Shown: positions 31,658-44,065, counted from the stretch's first letter. The stretch is 64,000 bases of DNA from Turritopsis dohrnii (GCA_027922465.2 BQMF02000029.1:1364001-1428000), one strand, 5' to 3'. Translations and numbers: made by a program. Notes: generated by a model not told the origin, from the letters alone.

Positions 31658-34600
31658 TTAATAATCGCTAAATTCGGCTTCATCTTCCAAGTCAGAGACG
31701 CCGTCATGTTCGTCATCAGAAATGGCGTCATCTTCAAGCAAATCATCATCGTTGTCTTCAACTTCATTACCGCCGTCATCGTTGGTATCCCGGTTCTCAC
31801 AATTGTTGCACTTGCACATGTCTGTACAAACCAATCCATGAGATTTGCAAGCACAAACATTCGTTTTGCAGCCAGATTTACGACAACCGCACGAAATCAA
31901 CTGCAATACTTCTACAGGAGCTGGAGGTAGTAGCATCCACTGTATCTCCAGTTTCCCATCCTTCACCACCCATCCATAACCATCAGGACTAGGAATGTGT
32001 GGTAAATTAACAAGGGATTTTTTTACCATTGTTGCTACGTATACCACGCGTTTACAATGACACAACAAAGCGTCACGTGTCGGAGGCAACTTCTCTGGGT
32101 CAGCCGCTTTCGAATTAGAACAGAATTTAATGTAGCGGGCTTGATTGACTGTATCACAATCAGCGCCGTACAATTCACAGACAAACCGTTCAACAATTGG
32201 AAAATGTTTTGGTTTGAATGTAAAGGAGTCACCGCTTCCTATCTTACCAAAGATCTTTGTGTACTCCTTGGAATTCAGCATGGTTTTTAGCGCTTTGATT
32301 TTGCCGATTCCGTGAAATGCACTTGTATAATCATTCCCGGAAAAAGCGTGCAAAGCTGGAAGAGCTTTACAACATCTTTTACCAAGTTGTCGGGCCATTT
32401 CCTGGATATCCAAAATCCGCATCTTTTGTCCAGTACCTGTTTTGACGTAAATATGTGCGTTGATTTGGCGTTGAAAGTACAGCGCGTAGATCGATATATC
32501 ACTGTCAACGGTCTGAATGCACACAGAAGCACATCCAAGATCAACGTTGGAATGGTTGGCACACAGAAAAACTTTGGTGTCAGCTTCTTCTTGGTCTGTG
32601 GCAAGTTGGACCTCCTCTTCGCACGTCACCTAAATAAAAGATTTTTCATTTGATTCGAATTTAAAACACAATTTATCAAAAATTGTAATTACATCGCATT
32701 AAAAAGAAACTCTAAGAATATCAAGGAAAATCTTACTTCTTCATCATCACATTTTAATTTAAAGAACTTCGAACCCACGTTGTAGAATAGCTGACGACCA
32801 GAAAGGTATTGAATGTATTTCGGGTTGGATCTCCAGTCATCGAGGATGAATTGGACCAATTCTGTTTTGTTTTGTGGATCATTTAAAAACTTCTTCCATT
32901 GCTTTGCACGGAGCTGATCGCTTCGTTTGATGGCCATTCTGATTATTCCCATAGCTCCTCTCCTTTCTCGCTCGAATGATTTAATAGAACCTTCTTTGTA
33001 CTGGTCAGTAACAAAATAAATGAATGGTGAACATGATATTCTCTTCAGTATGTGTTCAGAAATATCCCCAAAGGTAAGCAGGTCTTTTGCAGACTGAATT
33101 TGCTGCAACAATACCATTCCATCAAAAATGAATGCCGTTCCTTGTGGGATTTCTTTTGCAACAGATGCAGGGCAGCGAGATTCGAGTTCATCTATAAACA
33201 AAACAAGGATCAAATTTGACGATCCGTAAGCAGTTGAAAAGAAAAAAATGGGGGATATAGAATCACGAACCTAGAAGCTTTGACTTAGGTGTTTTGACAA
33301 TTGAACCATCTGGCAATCCTAAAGACCATGGAATTGGACTGAGTGAGTATTGAAGAATCTCTTGCAAGGTTAATCCATCCCGGCTTCGTGCAATTACCAG
33401 CAGTCTGCCAAACATGCTCCGCTCCGCTGTCAAGGTAATCGTTTTTTCTTTCAGCGTGATCACTTTCTTGATCTTCATGTTGTCGAAAGATTTCAGAGAT
33501 AGCTTCTTGATTGGGTCATGAAACCCAACATTTGACGAATAAATGCGATCTTTCAAAAACTGTTCCAAAGCAGCGTTTCCTGAACATTCGGCACCAAGCA
33601 AATCTTTTTGGATATCATCGGTGGCAATAACACCAGAACAAACGTTGAGAAGTCGATCATTCTCTTGAAACGGACTTCCCCAATTGGACATCACTTCATA
33701 TGCTCTGTTCACAGATTTGTTATTAAAAGACATACGAGCTTTTCCCAAATCCTTGGGTCTACGAGAAGGCGAATTGATACCAAGATCTTTTTCAAGCAAA
33801 GATATGCACTTTGAAGCCACGTGACTGGTCAAAACCCATCTTTGAACGGTTCCAACAGATGTACTGTATCCCTTTATCCCTCCATGGCATTTTTGATCTC
33901 TGTTGATAGTTTGCTCTATGGCCTGGTCTGATGGAATTCTGTTGAACTTCCCTGCTGATCGTTTGACGGAGAAATTGCCATTCCTGTTTTGATTAATAAA
34001 AAGGGTCATTAGCAATTAAATTTCACCTTTTAAATCAAAATCATGTACGCAATACAGTACCATTCTTTCTCTTATCACAAACAAGTACAGTACCGTTCTT
34101 TCTTTCCTATTTTGTCAAAAATGTTACTATGTCTAACTTACATGAATTCATGATGTATCTTTGGATGAGTTTCATGGAGCCGCATCATTTCTGCCCAATA
34201 GTAGGTTAGGTACCTTGAATAATTAGGCCGGTCATACGCGAAGAACCATGGGAGCATCTGTTTAGCAGCTTCTAAATGTAATTCCCAGTTACCAAGCTTG
34301 TTTGCGCGCATAAAGGAAAACAAGATTCCCAGCATCTCCAACAATGAAAACCAGTAAACCGATGTTGGGCCAAGTTCTTTCTTTAAAACTGCATCATGAT
34401 CCTCAATCAGCTTGATAAGCTGATCATCTTCCATTATTGTCATGACATCTTCAAGTGAAGGCTGAAAACAATAAACAATAACTTTCCAAACATCTGAAAG
34501 ATAAAAACTATACATCACGCACATCATCGGTTGTTAAGTATTGTTTTCCTTTTATTATTAATGATTGTGTTATTTGATAATGAAATTACGTAAATTAAAT

Positions 34601-37600
34601 ACCCCTGTTTGACATTTTAGGAATTCTGGAGACGAAGTCAAACGATCTAATAATCCATCGTGACCATTTTCTTTCATCCACTCTTCAAAATGCTCTATCT
34701 TAAATCTCATAAGTGCGTCGTAAATGTGTTCAAAAGCCCTTGTACAATGATTGTACAATTTTCCATTCAGTGCACGGTCTACCTGATCAGTACCTTTAAA
34801 TAAAAGATAATTTGGGTATTTTTATTATTTTTATTATTGATCCAAAATAAAATAATTTAATCTTTCCATTTATAAATTTGTATTACAAGATAGCTAGCTA
34901 ATTACGATTGGTCATTTACAAGAGAAGAGAAAAGTTCACCAATCAACATATTTTCTATTTTCGGTCCATCTGGTTATCATTAGTATGTCGACTGCTCTTA
35001 CAGTTTCCAGAAGTACGTCTTCTTGTTTAAATAAAGATTGATTACAAACTTACCAAGAAGGCCTGATTCAATAACCCAGTCGCGTAAACCTCCATCACTA
35101 AAACGTTTTCCGATGACAGCCATGAATATACATTCTGTGTGGAAACCGCCCATTCGAAGCACTATGAATTGCTTTAGATCAGCGTGGTCAGGGTTCATCA
35201 ATATCTAAAAAAGGAGTCAATGTAAGAATTAGGTTGAGAAACGAGAAGAAATATGTACAAAAATGCATCAATATCATATAACGTGGTATATAATTTTGGT
35301 TAGAGCAAATTTGAATACTACCTCACAAGCTTTTGCATAAATTGCCTGATCCATCACAACATCCGTTTCGTCGAGGCCAAGCTTGAGAGCTTTCTCCTTT
35401 GATTGGGAAAGAAGTTCCAAGACAGTATCCATTTTTGTTGGTGACTCGTTGATCGCAGGCAGGTATGTCACGTTGTGAACTGTTTCGTCAGAATCGGGAT
35501 ATATCATGTAGTTATATCCTTTCCAACCAGGGACATTTTCTGACTTCATCCGTAGTAGAACCCAAAAAAAGTCCATCAGCATCGAAGTATCGACCAAAAC
35601 ATCTTCCGATTCTTCCTCGCTTGTAGCAGGTTGTAATGGAGCCGGTTGGTGCCTTTGTTTTCCACGGTATTGTTGAAGTTGGTTTTCAACAGCGGCAAAT
35701 GATCTTCTTCGTTTATCTAACGCTTTTTCTGGTCGTCGTGACAACTCAACGGTGTTCGTGCGCAATTGGATAACAATGCCATTTGTGACATGCATTGAAT
35801 TTCCTAAACGTGGAAAACAAAACTTGCGCTGATAGCTTATTGACAAATATTACGGGAACCAATGTTTGACAAGAAAGAGTGACAATAAAGGAAAAATAAA
35901 TTTTTTCATCAGAGAAAACCAAAATAAACATCAGATTCTGTGCAAAATTATAAGTCTAAAATAAAAGTGATTCTTGTCAAAGATCAAGGTAGCTGGATCA
36001 AATGCAAGACAAAATTTTAAAGTACTAATATTTCGTGTATTTCTAAGTCATCATCAGCGCTCCATCGGCGAATCACGACTTCTTAATCGCTTCACTATAT
36101 TGTCGGTAATATAGGAAGGGAATGCATTCCAAGCTGCAAACTTTTTGATCGTTTTAAGTTCACGGTTAATTCTACATAGAAAAAGAAGAAAATAATTATC
36201 TTACCTTTAATTGATTCTGGGTTGATGTCATTATTATCCCAGACGAAGGTAACAAATATCGATGGCTGCAAAGCAGATGGACAATAGCTCTTCACTGATT
36301 CGTGTTTGATGGCCTCTACTGCTAAGGAAGTTTCCAGGTGATTCACTTCATCGTATGAAATCCCATGGCCAAGACGATTAAGCCAAGTTATCATGGTGTA
36401 CGAACCTGTTTTTCGTTTGGTTGCAAGTGCAAATAAGGCATGCTTTGAACATCGGTGGGTTCCGTTTGTAGCATTGTATATGATGTCCTGACATATTGAT
36501 GATATAATCCTTTTTTTCCTATTTCGCAATCGATTTTTTCGCGAATGCGAAATAATGGATGTAATCAGCTCCTCAAGAAGTGACGGAATTTTGGTTTCAA
36601 TCTCAAGTAACTCGTCTGCACACGGGGGCCATTGGGAATATGTGTGATCCATCCCAGTAATTTCATTTTGAACAGCAGCAGCAGCATTTCTGACCATTTC
36701 GTTATTTGAAAGGGATTGCGTTGATGCTTTTGCATCATCAACTTTCTTACATAGAATTTCAATGATTCGTCCCTTTTCTAGCGTGTTGTTAAACATGAAA
36801 GCCTTCCCATAAGTCGGAGACCATTGGTCTACCTCACCATCAAACTTCTGCAAGACAATTTCAGATAAAGTTCTTTTATCAGGATGTTCGCCGGCTGTGC
36901 TGCTGCAGTAGATGTCTTTCAATGTTTCCAAGTAAACAATTTCATTTTTTCCTAAAATGTGGGTACGCACAAATTCAAACAATGCATGGTATTTTTCTTC
37001 AAGTTTATCATCATCAACATTGGATCTCTTCGGAGGATTTTGCTTTGTATAAGTTCTGTAGCAGCTGCGATGATAATAGAGCTCCAATGCCACGATCCTT
37101 TGCCAGTCAACACCCGAAACATTTGCCAATAAACGTTCGTTGTCTTTTTTGCTGAGAGCGGATCTTTGTAAACTCTTAGCTGAGCTTTCGTATTCGCAAG
37201 GGATGAGCCCTTCGTATCCTTTTCCTTTGATAGTTTTGCGTCGGTAACAGATGCAACATTCAACATCTGCGATAATTCGTCCTGAAAGAAGATAATATTC
37301 CCGGAAACTAATGTCTAACCATCTACCAATTAAGAAAGAAATGCAAAAAGGTAATCGCTTCTAAAAGAGAATCTACTAAAACACTTAAAAAGCTCTTTCA
37401 AGAGTTTCAAGAGTTTTCAAAGAGCAAGGGAATTACCCAAACGATCTCTTTTTCGGGCTGATTGTCTCCGTGTCTTGTCTAACTCTGTCTCTTTATTTTG
37501 ATCGGTGGCCACTACATGAGTTGCTTGCTCCTTTTCTGCAATTCGGCTTAGTGTTTTTTTGTGCGTATAGTGATCGTAGCACTTTTGATGGAATTCTTGT

Positions 37601-38129
37601 GTCCAGACATCAGTATCAGGATCATCAAGCAGTCTGAGAATGTCATCTTTTCTGATTTTACTACAAATAAATAATAAAATAAATGTTGACGCAAGATGTA
37701 AAAAGATAAATATACAGTAGAAGTCGAGCGGGCGCGCCGAATCCCCGTACTGCGCTTTATTTGCCTGCGGATCCAGGCTAGAGAACTATCTGTCTCAAAT
37801 TCTGCTCTAAATTCCAAAACAAATCATGAAATAGTTTGAAAACATAATGCAGGCATAATCTTTATCAGACAGTTAAAAAATATAGAGTTTTTTTATGAAT
37901 AAACAAAAAAGGGTATAACAACTAAAAGATACCTGGCATTTCTCACTTTTTCCAATGACGTGTCTGTGAATTTTCTCAGGTCGTGTGAAGAATATTGGTC
38001 CCATAAATGAATAATGCAAGGAGAAACTTTTGTTTTTTTCTTTGGACTCAGACTCAGTCGGTGAGAAGAAGATGTGGTTCCATTTTCCTGGCTTTGATTG
38101 TTCTGCTCGTTGTTCACATAATTTTCCAT
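31658..38129 (-). CDS. Academ-type transposase with XPG/FEN1-like nuclease and CXC cluster, 10 exons
   Basis: Exons, 5' to 3' on the minus strand: 38129-37933, 37660-37437, 37281-36205, 35803-35322, 35204-35054, 34793-34603, 34461-34142, 33983-33271, 33191-32737, 32629-31658. They total 4,782 nt (1,593 codons plus TAA); all junctions are GT-AG and phase-compatible. Regions: N-terminus with Cys/His pairs (EFHQKCYDHYTH; ECCICYRRK; YHRSCYRTYT); a block TFVWDNNDINPES (D~488) and LRMGGFHTEC (H~682), likely part of the DDE-type catalytic core (inference); FAYDRPNYSRYL; then a nuclease region with FDGMV (D~1142), VTD plus SIKSFERERRG (D~1181), EEAD (~1284-1287), TVDSD (D~1312, D~1314) and SGNDYTSAFHGIGKIKA (D~1370). 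That is the order and spacing type of FEN1/XPG active-site acids and helix-two-turn-helix. The C-terminus is a 10-Cys tesmin-like cluster (~1517-1547) and an acidic tail. It presumably acts in the nucleus. Confidence 0.85.
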
Positions 38130-38648
38130 CTTCTTCTTCGTGCTGTGATTTGTTTCCCGCTCAATTTACGCAGGCAAGTATTCAGAAATGGAAACAAATA
38201 CGAAAGCAGGGGGTAACAGTAGATCTTTATGTTCGCCATTGTTTTTTATTTATTAGAAGTTTCTATTTGTTTTTCTATTTTTCCATATAAAATTATTTAA
38301 CTCTTTTTTACAAAAGAGGAATAGAAGTTTCAATGATGGAAAATAGTTAATTTCAATTTACTACAACATTTTGAGCCATTTCGTCCCCCGTGACACGTCA
38401 GACACAGGAATTCCGTGACACAGGAATTATTCTTTCGTATTCGAATTTCGATCTGAAAAATCATAACAACATGGCGGCAGTTCAGAGATGGTGAGCACGT
38501 GAAAAAGTAAAAATACTTTCTGCAGTTTCTTCGGATATAATAGGAGTTTTGAGGTCCGGTAAAAAAATTTGAATTGGTGTGCGTATCTATTATCGGAATA
38601 TCTATACTTTAAATTGCCACCGAAGTTTGCATAGTTTCCAAATTTTTC
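38130..38648 (-). promoter_or_regulatory. Presumed 5' leader/promoter region of the Academ-like gene
   Basis: About 520 bp lie between the start codon and the right TIR and have no coding signal. The control region of the element's gene should be here, by position only; I recognise no convincing TATA box or initiator. Confidence 0.4.
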
Positions 38649-38669
38649 TGGCCACCAGCTGACTGTCTA

Positions 38670-38672
38670 TAA
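38670..38672 (+). repeat. Right 3-bp target-site duplication TAA
   Basis: Matches 31399-31401 directly outside the right TIR. Confidence 0.7.
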
Positions 38673-38983
38673 GTGAAATACATAAAACTGCTCTCTTCGT
38701 TTGGAAAAACTGCTAAACTTTCTGTATTTTCCAGTAGATTTTGTACTTTTTGGCAGGCAGGCAAAAGCATCAAGCATCGATATAAATTAGATACAATAGA
38801 TACAATCAGACAGCATAACACATTCCCCACTTCCACAGCGTCATGAGAAATAAAAACATTCATAGCTGTAGGACCATTTTTAATGTAATAATAGCGCGCG
38901 TTACCAAAACAAATTTCTCTCGGCTTCCTTTTCATCCAGCAGCATATACACATACTAAACGACAGAATAACTAAGACATCCAC
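38670..38983 (-). CDS. Possible short host reading frame ending at the Academ insertion site
   Basis: An open minus-strand frame of about 104 codons starts at 38983 with a hydrophobic N-terminus (LVILSFSMCICCW) and contains AVEVGNVLCCLIVSIVSNLY. It runs to the insertion point. If the element is removed, the frame would end at a TAA formed by the target site, followed by a run of A's. It could be a small membrane or secreted protein, or chance. There is no homology I recognise and no supporting splice signal. Confidence 0.25.
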
Positions 38984-39064
38984 TCAAAGCTAAATCAATT
39001 AATCTTTCAAAACTAAATTAAAACCATTCCTTACTGTGTAAATAAACATGAAACTGCATTTCTC

Positions 39065-39303
39065 CACTGCACTTTCTTCTGTATAGCGATATTTGATAAC
39101 TAAAACGTAAACAAACATTTAAAAACCTGTTCTTTTATTAATCTAAATTATTAAACAATAAAAGTCTTATCGTTCTGCACAGCCAATTTTTAAAAACTTC
39201 ACTGCACTTCTTCTGTATAAAAGTTTTATAATAATACCTTTTGTTCGTTCGATCTTTCTGCAGCTAATTTTTAAAAACTTCACTGCACTTCTTCTGTATA
39301 TCT
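39065..39303 (+). repeat. Three copies of a CACTGCACTTCTTCTGTATA word
   Basis: The phrase TTTTTAAAAACTTCACTGC followed by ACTTCTTCTGTATA occurs at about 39188-39222 and 39269-39302. A looser match (CCACTGCACTTTCTTCTGTATA) lies at about 39063-39088. Local duplication is the simplest reading. Confidence 0.7.
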
Positions 39304-39599
39304 AAATATGATTTTTCATTGTAAACAAACGATAATAAAACGTTTTATAATAATAACAATACCTTCGTGCATACAAACCTGTGTTTCTTCATCAGTTCTT
39401 TCGTCGATTTGCTGCCTAAAACAATCAAATTTAAATCAAAATATTCGTATACAAAAAGAAACACGTCTTCTTCGCGAAGTTTCTTGCTCACGAAATGATC
39501 GTTGACAAATTTCGAACGATTAACATTGCATTGCTCGCACTCCTCCAAAGACGTTTTTCGGCTGATTTCCACTGCGCAAACCAAAAATAACAAAACGGA

Positions 39600-39770
39600 G
39601 GAGCATATACTAATCGCGAAAAATCAAAAAAATCACTCTCGCTTTGGCGTGGTTTTACGACGAAAAGGGAAAAAATAAGAAGGATTTGACCGTAAATTTA
39701 AACTAAATATGTCACTCTCTAAAATAAAAGTGGTATGCACAACGCGGATTATTATAATAAGAAGATTGAA
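39600..39770 (+). repeat. Copy of the CCGGGTAAAA repeat family (5' part only)
   Basis: ACTAATCGCGAAAA, a CGTGGTTTTACG word, TATGTCACTCTCTAAAATA and GTGGTATGCACAACGCGG follow the same order as 16690-16815. It stops after ATTATAATAAGA, just before where the GGGTAAAA part would begin. Confidence 0.7.
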
Positions 39771-40926
39771 AAAGAACGGTCTTTTGTTAGAATTCCTTTT
39801 AAAAAATCTTATTTTTTACTTTTTGTGATGATTTAATTTGGCGAACGGAAAATTTTTAAAGCTAAACTAAGAAAAATAGGGCTGTCAGAGCGAACGGTCG
39901 TCATTATCTTGTCATGATCGTCATGATCCCAGCTTCTCCTTAGGAAATTATGGTATGTGCGTTTTGAGTTATCATGGAAACCAATACAAGAAGTTCGCTG
40001 GAGAAGTTAACCAAATGTTTATTTTGAAATTGCTGTTGTTGTAATCAAATGTTTCACTTAAATTACCAAGAAACAAAGAAAATGATAAAAGCACCAAAAT
40101 TCTATGAATTTTTATAAGAAATAATCTGCATGGTTTTATGGTAAGTAACCATTATATACTTTTTCTCGCTTAACTCCACAGTATCATGCTTTTTAAAAGA
40201 TGTGGGTTATGATATTTAAATACGGATATTTTCTGCTGAGATACCTTAATGAAGTGTTCAATGAGAGATCACATTTATCAGTATTAAAATACTTTCTTTT
40301 TTATATTATGGAAATATCAGTAAGTAAATCCTATAATGTGGCTTTTTAAAATGCAAGTGTATTTAAATTGTGTAAAGAAAGTAGTTTTTGGTTTTGGAAG
40401 AATGAGTGACAGTCAATTTGTTGCATTTTTTTTTAAAAAAGAGAGGAAATATAGTTGACATAAATTATGTTGAGAGCAAACAATGAACGAAAAACTTTGT
40501 GCTGATTAAATGGGAACTCAAATTGAAACATATTATAATTGTAAAGTTTTCTGAATACTTTGGTAATAATTTTAACGTCTTACTCGAGTTGAATCTACTA
40601 TTATATTTTCATGCACCCCACACAACAAGTGGCACACAATTTTTCTGGCACTTTCTTGGATGTTTCTATTGATGTTTCTATTAATGTTGTGGGGAACTAT
40701 ACTTCAGAAAGTAGGAAATGAAAGTTTCATAATGAAATAAACCTATCCTGTCAAAAAACTTCAATATTACTGGAGAAGTATCTAATCAACGCGTGCACGA
40801 AATTTTCTAATAAATACATGAAGCGTGCCTAATAGGGAGGAAAAGAAAAACTATATGCTTAACTACTTGCTTAGAACGGTTAGTCCAATAAAATTATTGC
40901 GACACAAACTTTCTTCCAAAAATTGA
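39771..40926. other. Gene-free stretch
   Basis: No reading frame of note and no repeats recognised; AT-rich throughout. Confidence 0.5.
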
Positions 40927-40933
40927 GTCTAAG

Positions 40934-41588
40934 CATGGACGTATAAAAAGAGAAGGACTTACAACTTTTATTAATCTATTCAAAGAACCTCGCCTCGGTT
41001 TATTGAAATTTTGACAAAAGCAGTTATGAAACTCCCTCAAGTGCCGTTAAAAATACATGTTTTCATTGGCTTCCATGATCGTAACAACCAACCAGAAATG
41101 AATTTAAAGATTTTATGATTATTTTGAAGCCAGTTTTTAAACTCTGATTCCTCATGACTTCTTACAGTCTCAAACATGAAATTTTCAGAATGGAATGAAA
41201 AAGCATACTTCGTTCTGTATATTCTCAGGCATCATCCAAGCATCATTGAAAGTACCAAATCTTTGGATATAATTATACACACAAAATGCCTCCTAACTCC
41301 GAGAAATTTATCTTAATTCCAATCTACCGTTTTAAAAATGGTTGAGTAGAAGTTTTGTGATACTCAAGAATATTGCTGATGCATCTGCAAATCGTATTTT
41401 TTCTCAATTCGTTGGTTTTCCAAATCAAATTAAACCTAAAGCGTCGTATAAACCCGGCCATGTGAACCAAAATCCAGTGAAATGCGAGGCGAAGATTATA
41501 TCAAAGAAATGCCGACAGAATAGACTTAATAATAGAAATGAAAGGCTTTAGTATTAGTTATGAGTCCTTCTCTTTTTATACGTCCATG
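40934..41588. mobile_element. MITE-like element with CATGGACGTATAAAAAGAG ends (655 bp)
   Basis: The left end CATGGACGTATAAAAAGAG (continuing AAGGACTTA) is repeated in inverse orientation at 41562-41588. The flanks GTCTAAG (40927-40933) and GTCTGAG (41589-41595) form a probable 7-bp duplication with one mismatch. The 69-codon ORF inside (41342-41551) has no recognisable motif. The superfamily is not certain. Confidence 0.75.
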
Positions 41589-41689
41589 GTCTGAGTTTTA
41601 TTCTTACAATATTATTTTAGACCATTCTGAGCGGGAATACTTTTATAAAGTATATTGTTATAAAACATTCACCAAACACCAAGGAAAAT

Positions 41690-43110
41690 TTTGGAGAAGA
41701 GGAAAACGGCCTTAAAAGCCGATGAAGTTTCGAAAGCTCTAAACTCGCAATAGTGAAACTAAATTGACTGAAAACAAAACTCACATGCATACTCGAAACA
41801 AGTTTTAATAACTCTGAACATACAATTAAGCCTTGTTGCTCACGAAAAAAGCCGAGGGCTCAAGAAAATATAAAATAAATTAAGGATGACAGAATGTGAC
41901 TCGTGCAAATAATGGTACCATCGATTTTGTGAGAGTACTTTCTTATTGAATATTTTATTAACACCAGTCTGGAGGTGTTGTAGGTATCAAAAGTAAATTT
42001 CCAGAGGTAATTTACTGGTCTAGTAATTTAGGAAATGCCCAAGTTTAACCCATCCAATACCCAAGATTTTCTTCCTAATACTAAGAAAAAATTCTTTGCA
42101 TAGGTTACGTAAACTTGTTACCAAATTCCCAATTCGGGTCGAATTTAGACCAAATTTTGACAGTTTGCACAAAGAGGAATTGGAAGGTGCTGATTTCGAA
42201 CTTGGCAGTAACGTTTTTCAGATTTAGCCGTAAAAAGCCAAAGCTCTTAACTTTTTATACATGCTTGACTTAGTTTAAATCACTTGGTTGTAATTAGACG
42301 TGTAATAGTGTCGAGACTAGTACAATTGTGAAAGGACCATGGGGGACCCGGAGTTTTCCACATTCAAATCAGTTTTGCGTGGATCACAGTCAAAAACGAT
42401 CTTTAAGTGTAACTGTTCTAGTACTTGCATAAATATATGTGAAGAAACTCGATGTTTGTTTCCTTATCCAAATATACACACAAATCTAAAGGCTGTTTTC
42501 CACTACTGGAAAATTTTCCACGGAAAGATACGGAACGAGCAAATGCTAAAGAGAGAATGTGATTGGTTCTTGGTTGGTTCGCTAATTATTCTTTTTTTTT
42601 CTGTTCCTGTGCGGGGAACGGTCAGGAAAAGTTGAAACGAGTTCATTTTTTCTGTTTGTTCCGAACAGAAACGAAAAGAAAGAAATGAACCAATCAGATT
42701 TTAGTATGGTTTCTTTTCCAGAAAAATTAAACGGTATCAGTAGAAAAGTGCTTAATCATTACAAATATTTTTACATCTCATTAAAAATGTCTAAGTAACT
42801 AAGGAGGGGGTGGGGGGTCTCTTGACGTCAACTCAAAAGGAGGGGGTAAAGCAAAAGTTGACACAAGTTGACGGAGGTGGGAGGTGGGAGGGGTCAAACA
42901 TCTTGAAAAATGGTTGACGTCATTTGTGAACAATCCCTTTTCGGAAACTCTTCGAAAAGTGGAAAACGGCCTTAACAGGTCGATGAAGTTTCGAAATCTC
43001 TAAACTGGCGAAAGCGAAAATAAATTGCCTGAAAACAAAACTAACACACATAATCGAAAAGTTTTTAAATATCTCTGACCGCATAGTTGAGCGCTGTTGC
43101 TCAAAAAGTC
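41690..43110. repeat. Two diverged direct copies of a ~160-bp segment
   Basis: The segment starting GGAAAACGGCCTTAA and continuing GATGAAGTTTCGAAA, CTGAAAACAAAACT and GTTGCTCA lies at about 41699-41850 and again at about 42961-43110, roughly 80% alike by eye. Between them at about 42490-42760, TGTTTTCCACTACTGG and its loose inverse CAGTAGAAAAG suggest a further old MITE. A G-rich stretch at 42800-42940 matches 15450-15525. Confidence 0.6.
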
Positions 43111-43323
43111 TCATTTGTGTTTATCCAATTTAGGTTTGTGTTTTAATGGCAACTGGTTAGTATTATTAGTAGGGAGTGGTAGAAAAACTGATGCCATTTG
43201 AAATTATGAGAGAGACTTGATTGCTTCTTGGCAGCAGCTTAAAAAATATTTTTTGTAAGTAAAGTGAATTAATTATCTTACATTTATTAAGTGTATCGGA
43301 AATTGCTTGTTCAGATTTCTTAG

Positions 43324-43470
43324 CTATTCCAAACGCCGAGCCAAACGGAATTGTTTGATAAAAACTTGAAGTTGCGCCAGGGTCGTCGGACGTGGAGTGG
43401 CTTGGGAGGCTTTACCCATGGCGTTAAGCATGGTATTTCTCTCAGATGTGAATACCAATTCTGTTATTTC
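43324..43470 (-). CDS. Possible terminal exon of an unknown gene
   Basis: On the minus strand a short GC-richer block reads ERNTMLNAMGKASQATPRPT, then LAQLQVFIKQFRLARRLE and stop, preceded by a plausible acceptor (CTGAAATAACAG). Its composition differs from the AT-rich surroundings, which hints at coding. I recognise no family and find no partner exon. Confidence 0.25.
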   Translation of the reverse strand, partial: EITELVFTSERNTMLNAMGKASQATPRPTTLAQLQVFIKQFRLARRLE

Positions 43471-43579
43471 AGTCGAGTATAACATAAAAAAATAATGCAA
43501 ATAGAAAAATAAAACAAAAATCAAATTCTCTAGAGATTTCCCTGTTTTATCTTGATCCATCGACACATTTTTCGACAAC

Positions 43580-44065
43580 GTTTGGAAATGAAAGGCATAC
43601 TGAGATACTTCTGTCAGCCATTGTAGAAGGAAAATAACTGATTAAAATTTTCTTGCCACCTAAAACACTTAATCTGAGCCACCCCATCTTAAAAGAGAAC
43701 TACGTTGGTGTATTTTCTTTTAATCAGATACATGTATTAATAGTACACAAATGATTCTCCATTAAAGTACATGCACCAGTAGTCATTTTTTGGTCCCTAT
43801 AAAAGTCAGTAATTTCATGAACGCTCGTCGCCATTGCATTACAAAAGCTAACATGGTTTGTACTAAATTTTTTTACTTGTAACGTTTTATGCAAACAGGT
43901 GCATATGAATTATTAAAGATAATGAACGATGAATAGAAAATAATGTCACCTTGGAAAATGATGCCCCACCGTGGTTTCAATATATGTCTTTTTCATTCTT
44001 CATTCTTAGGCTTAATTATTATTATTAATTTCTAAATCAATGTTCATATATTTTACTTATTTATA
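43580..44065. other. Gene-free stretch
   Basis: AT-rich DNA with no coding or repeat signal that I can support. Confidence 0.5.

Larger units (their letters stand above)
31402..38669 (-). mobile_element. Complete Academ-like DNA transposon (7,268 bp), XPG-nuclease lineage
   Basis: Perfect 21-bp terminal inverted repeats (31402-31422 and 38649-38669; outer bases TAGACAGTCAGCTGG) are flanked by TAA. A second word GGTGGCAA(A/T)TT lies about 20 bp inside each TIR, so the ends carry subterminal repeats. The single minus-strand gene (31658-38129) can be spliced from 10 exons into 1,593 codons without stops. The XPG/FEN1-like nuclease in the protein and a 3-bp duplication both fit the Academ superfamily (recall: 3-4 bp duplications, an AcademX lineage with an XPG domain). 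With clean ends and an open gene, this looks like a recently active or still autonomous copy. Confidence 0.85.

Noticed and set aside
31658..32629. KDZ-type (Zisupton/Dileera) transposase because of the cysteine cluster
   Set aside because: The XPG-like acids and protein order fit Academ better, and no KDZ catalytic blocks were recognised.
31658..33213. Cellular FEN1/XPG/EXO1 repair nuclease
   Set aside because: The nuclease is spliced to a long Academ-type N-terminal region and a CXC tail, and the gene lies between perfect TIRs.
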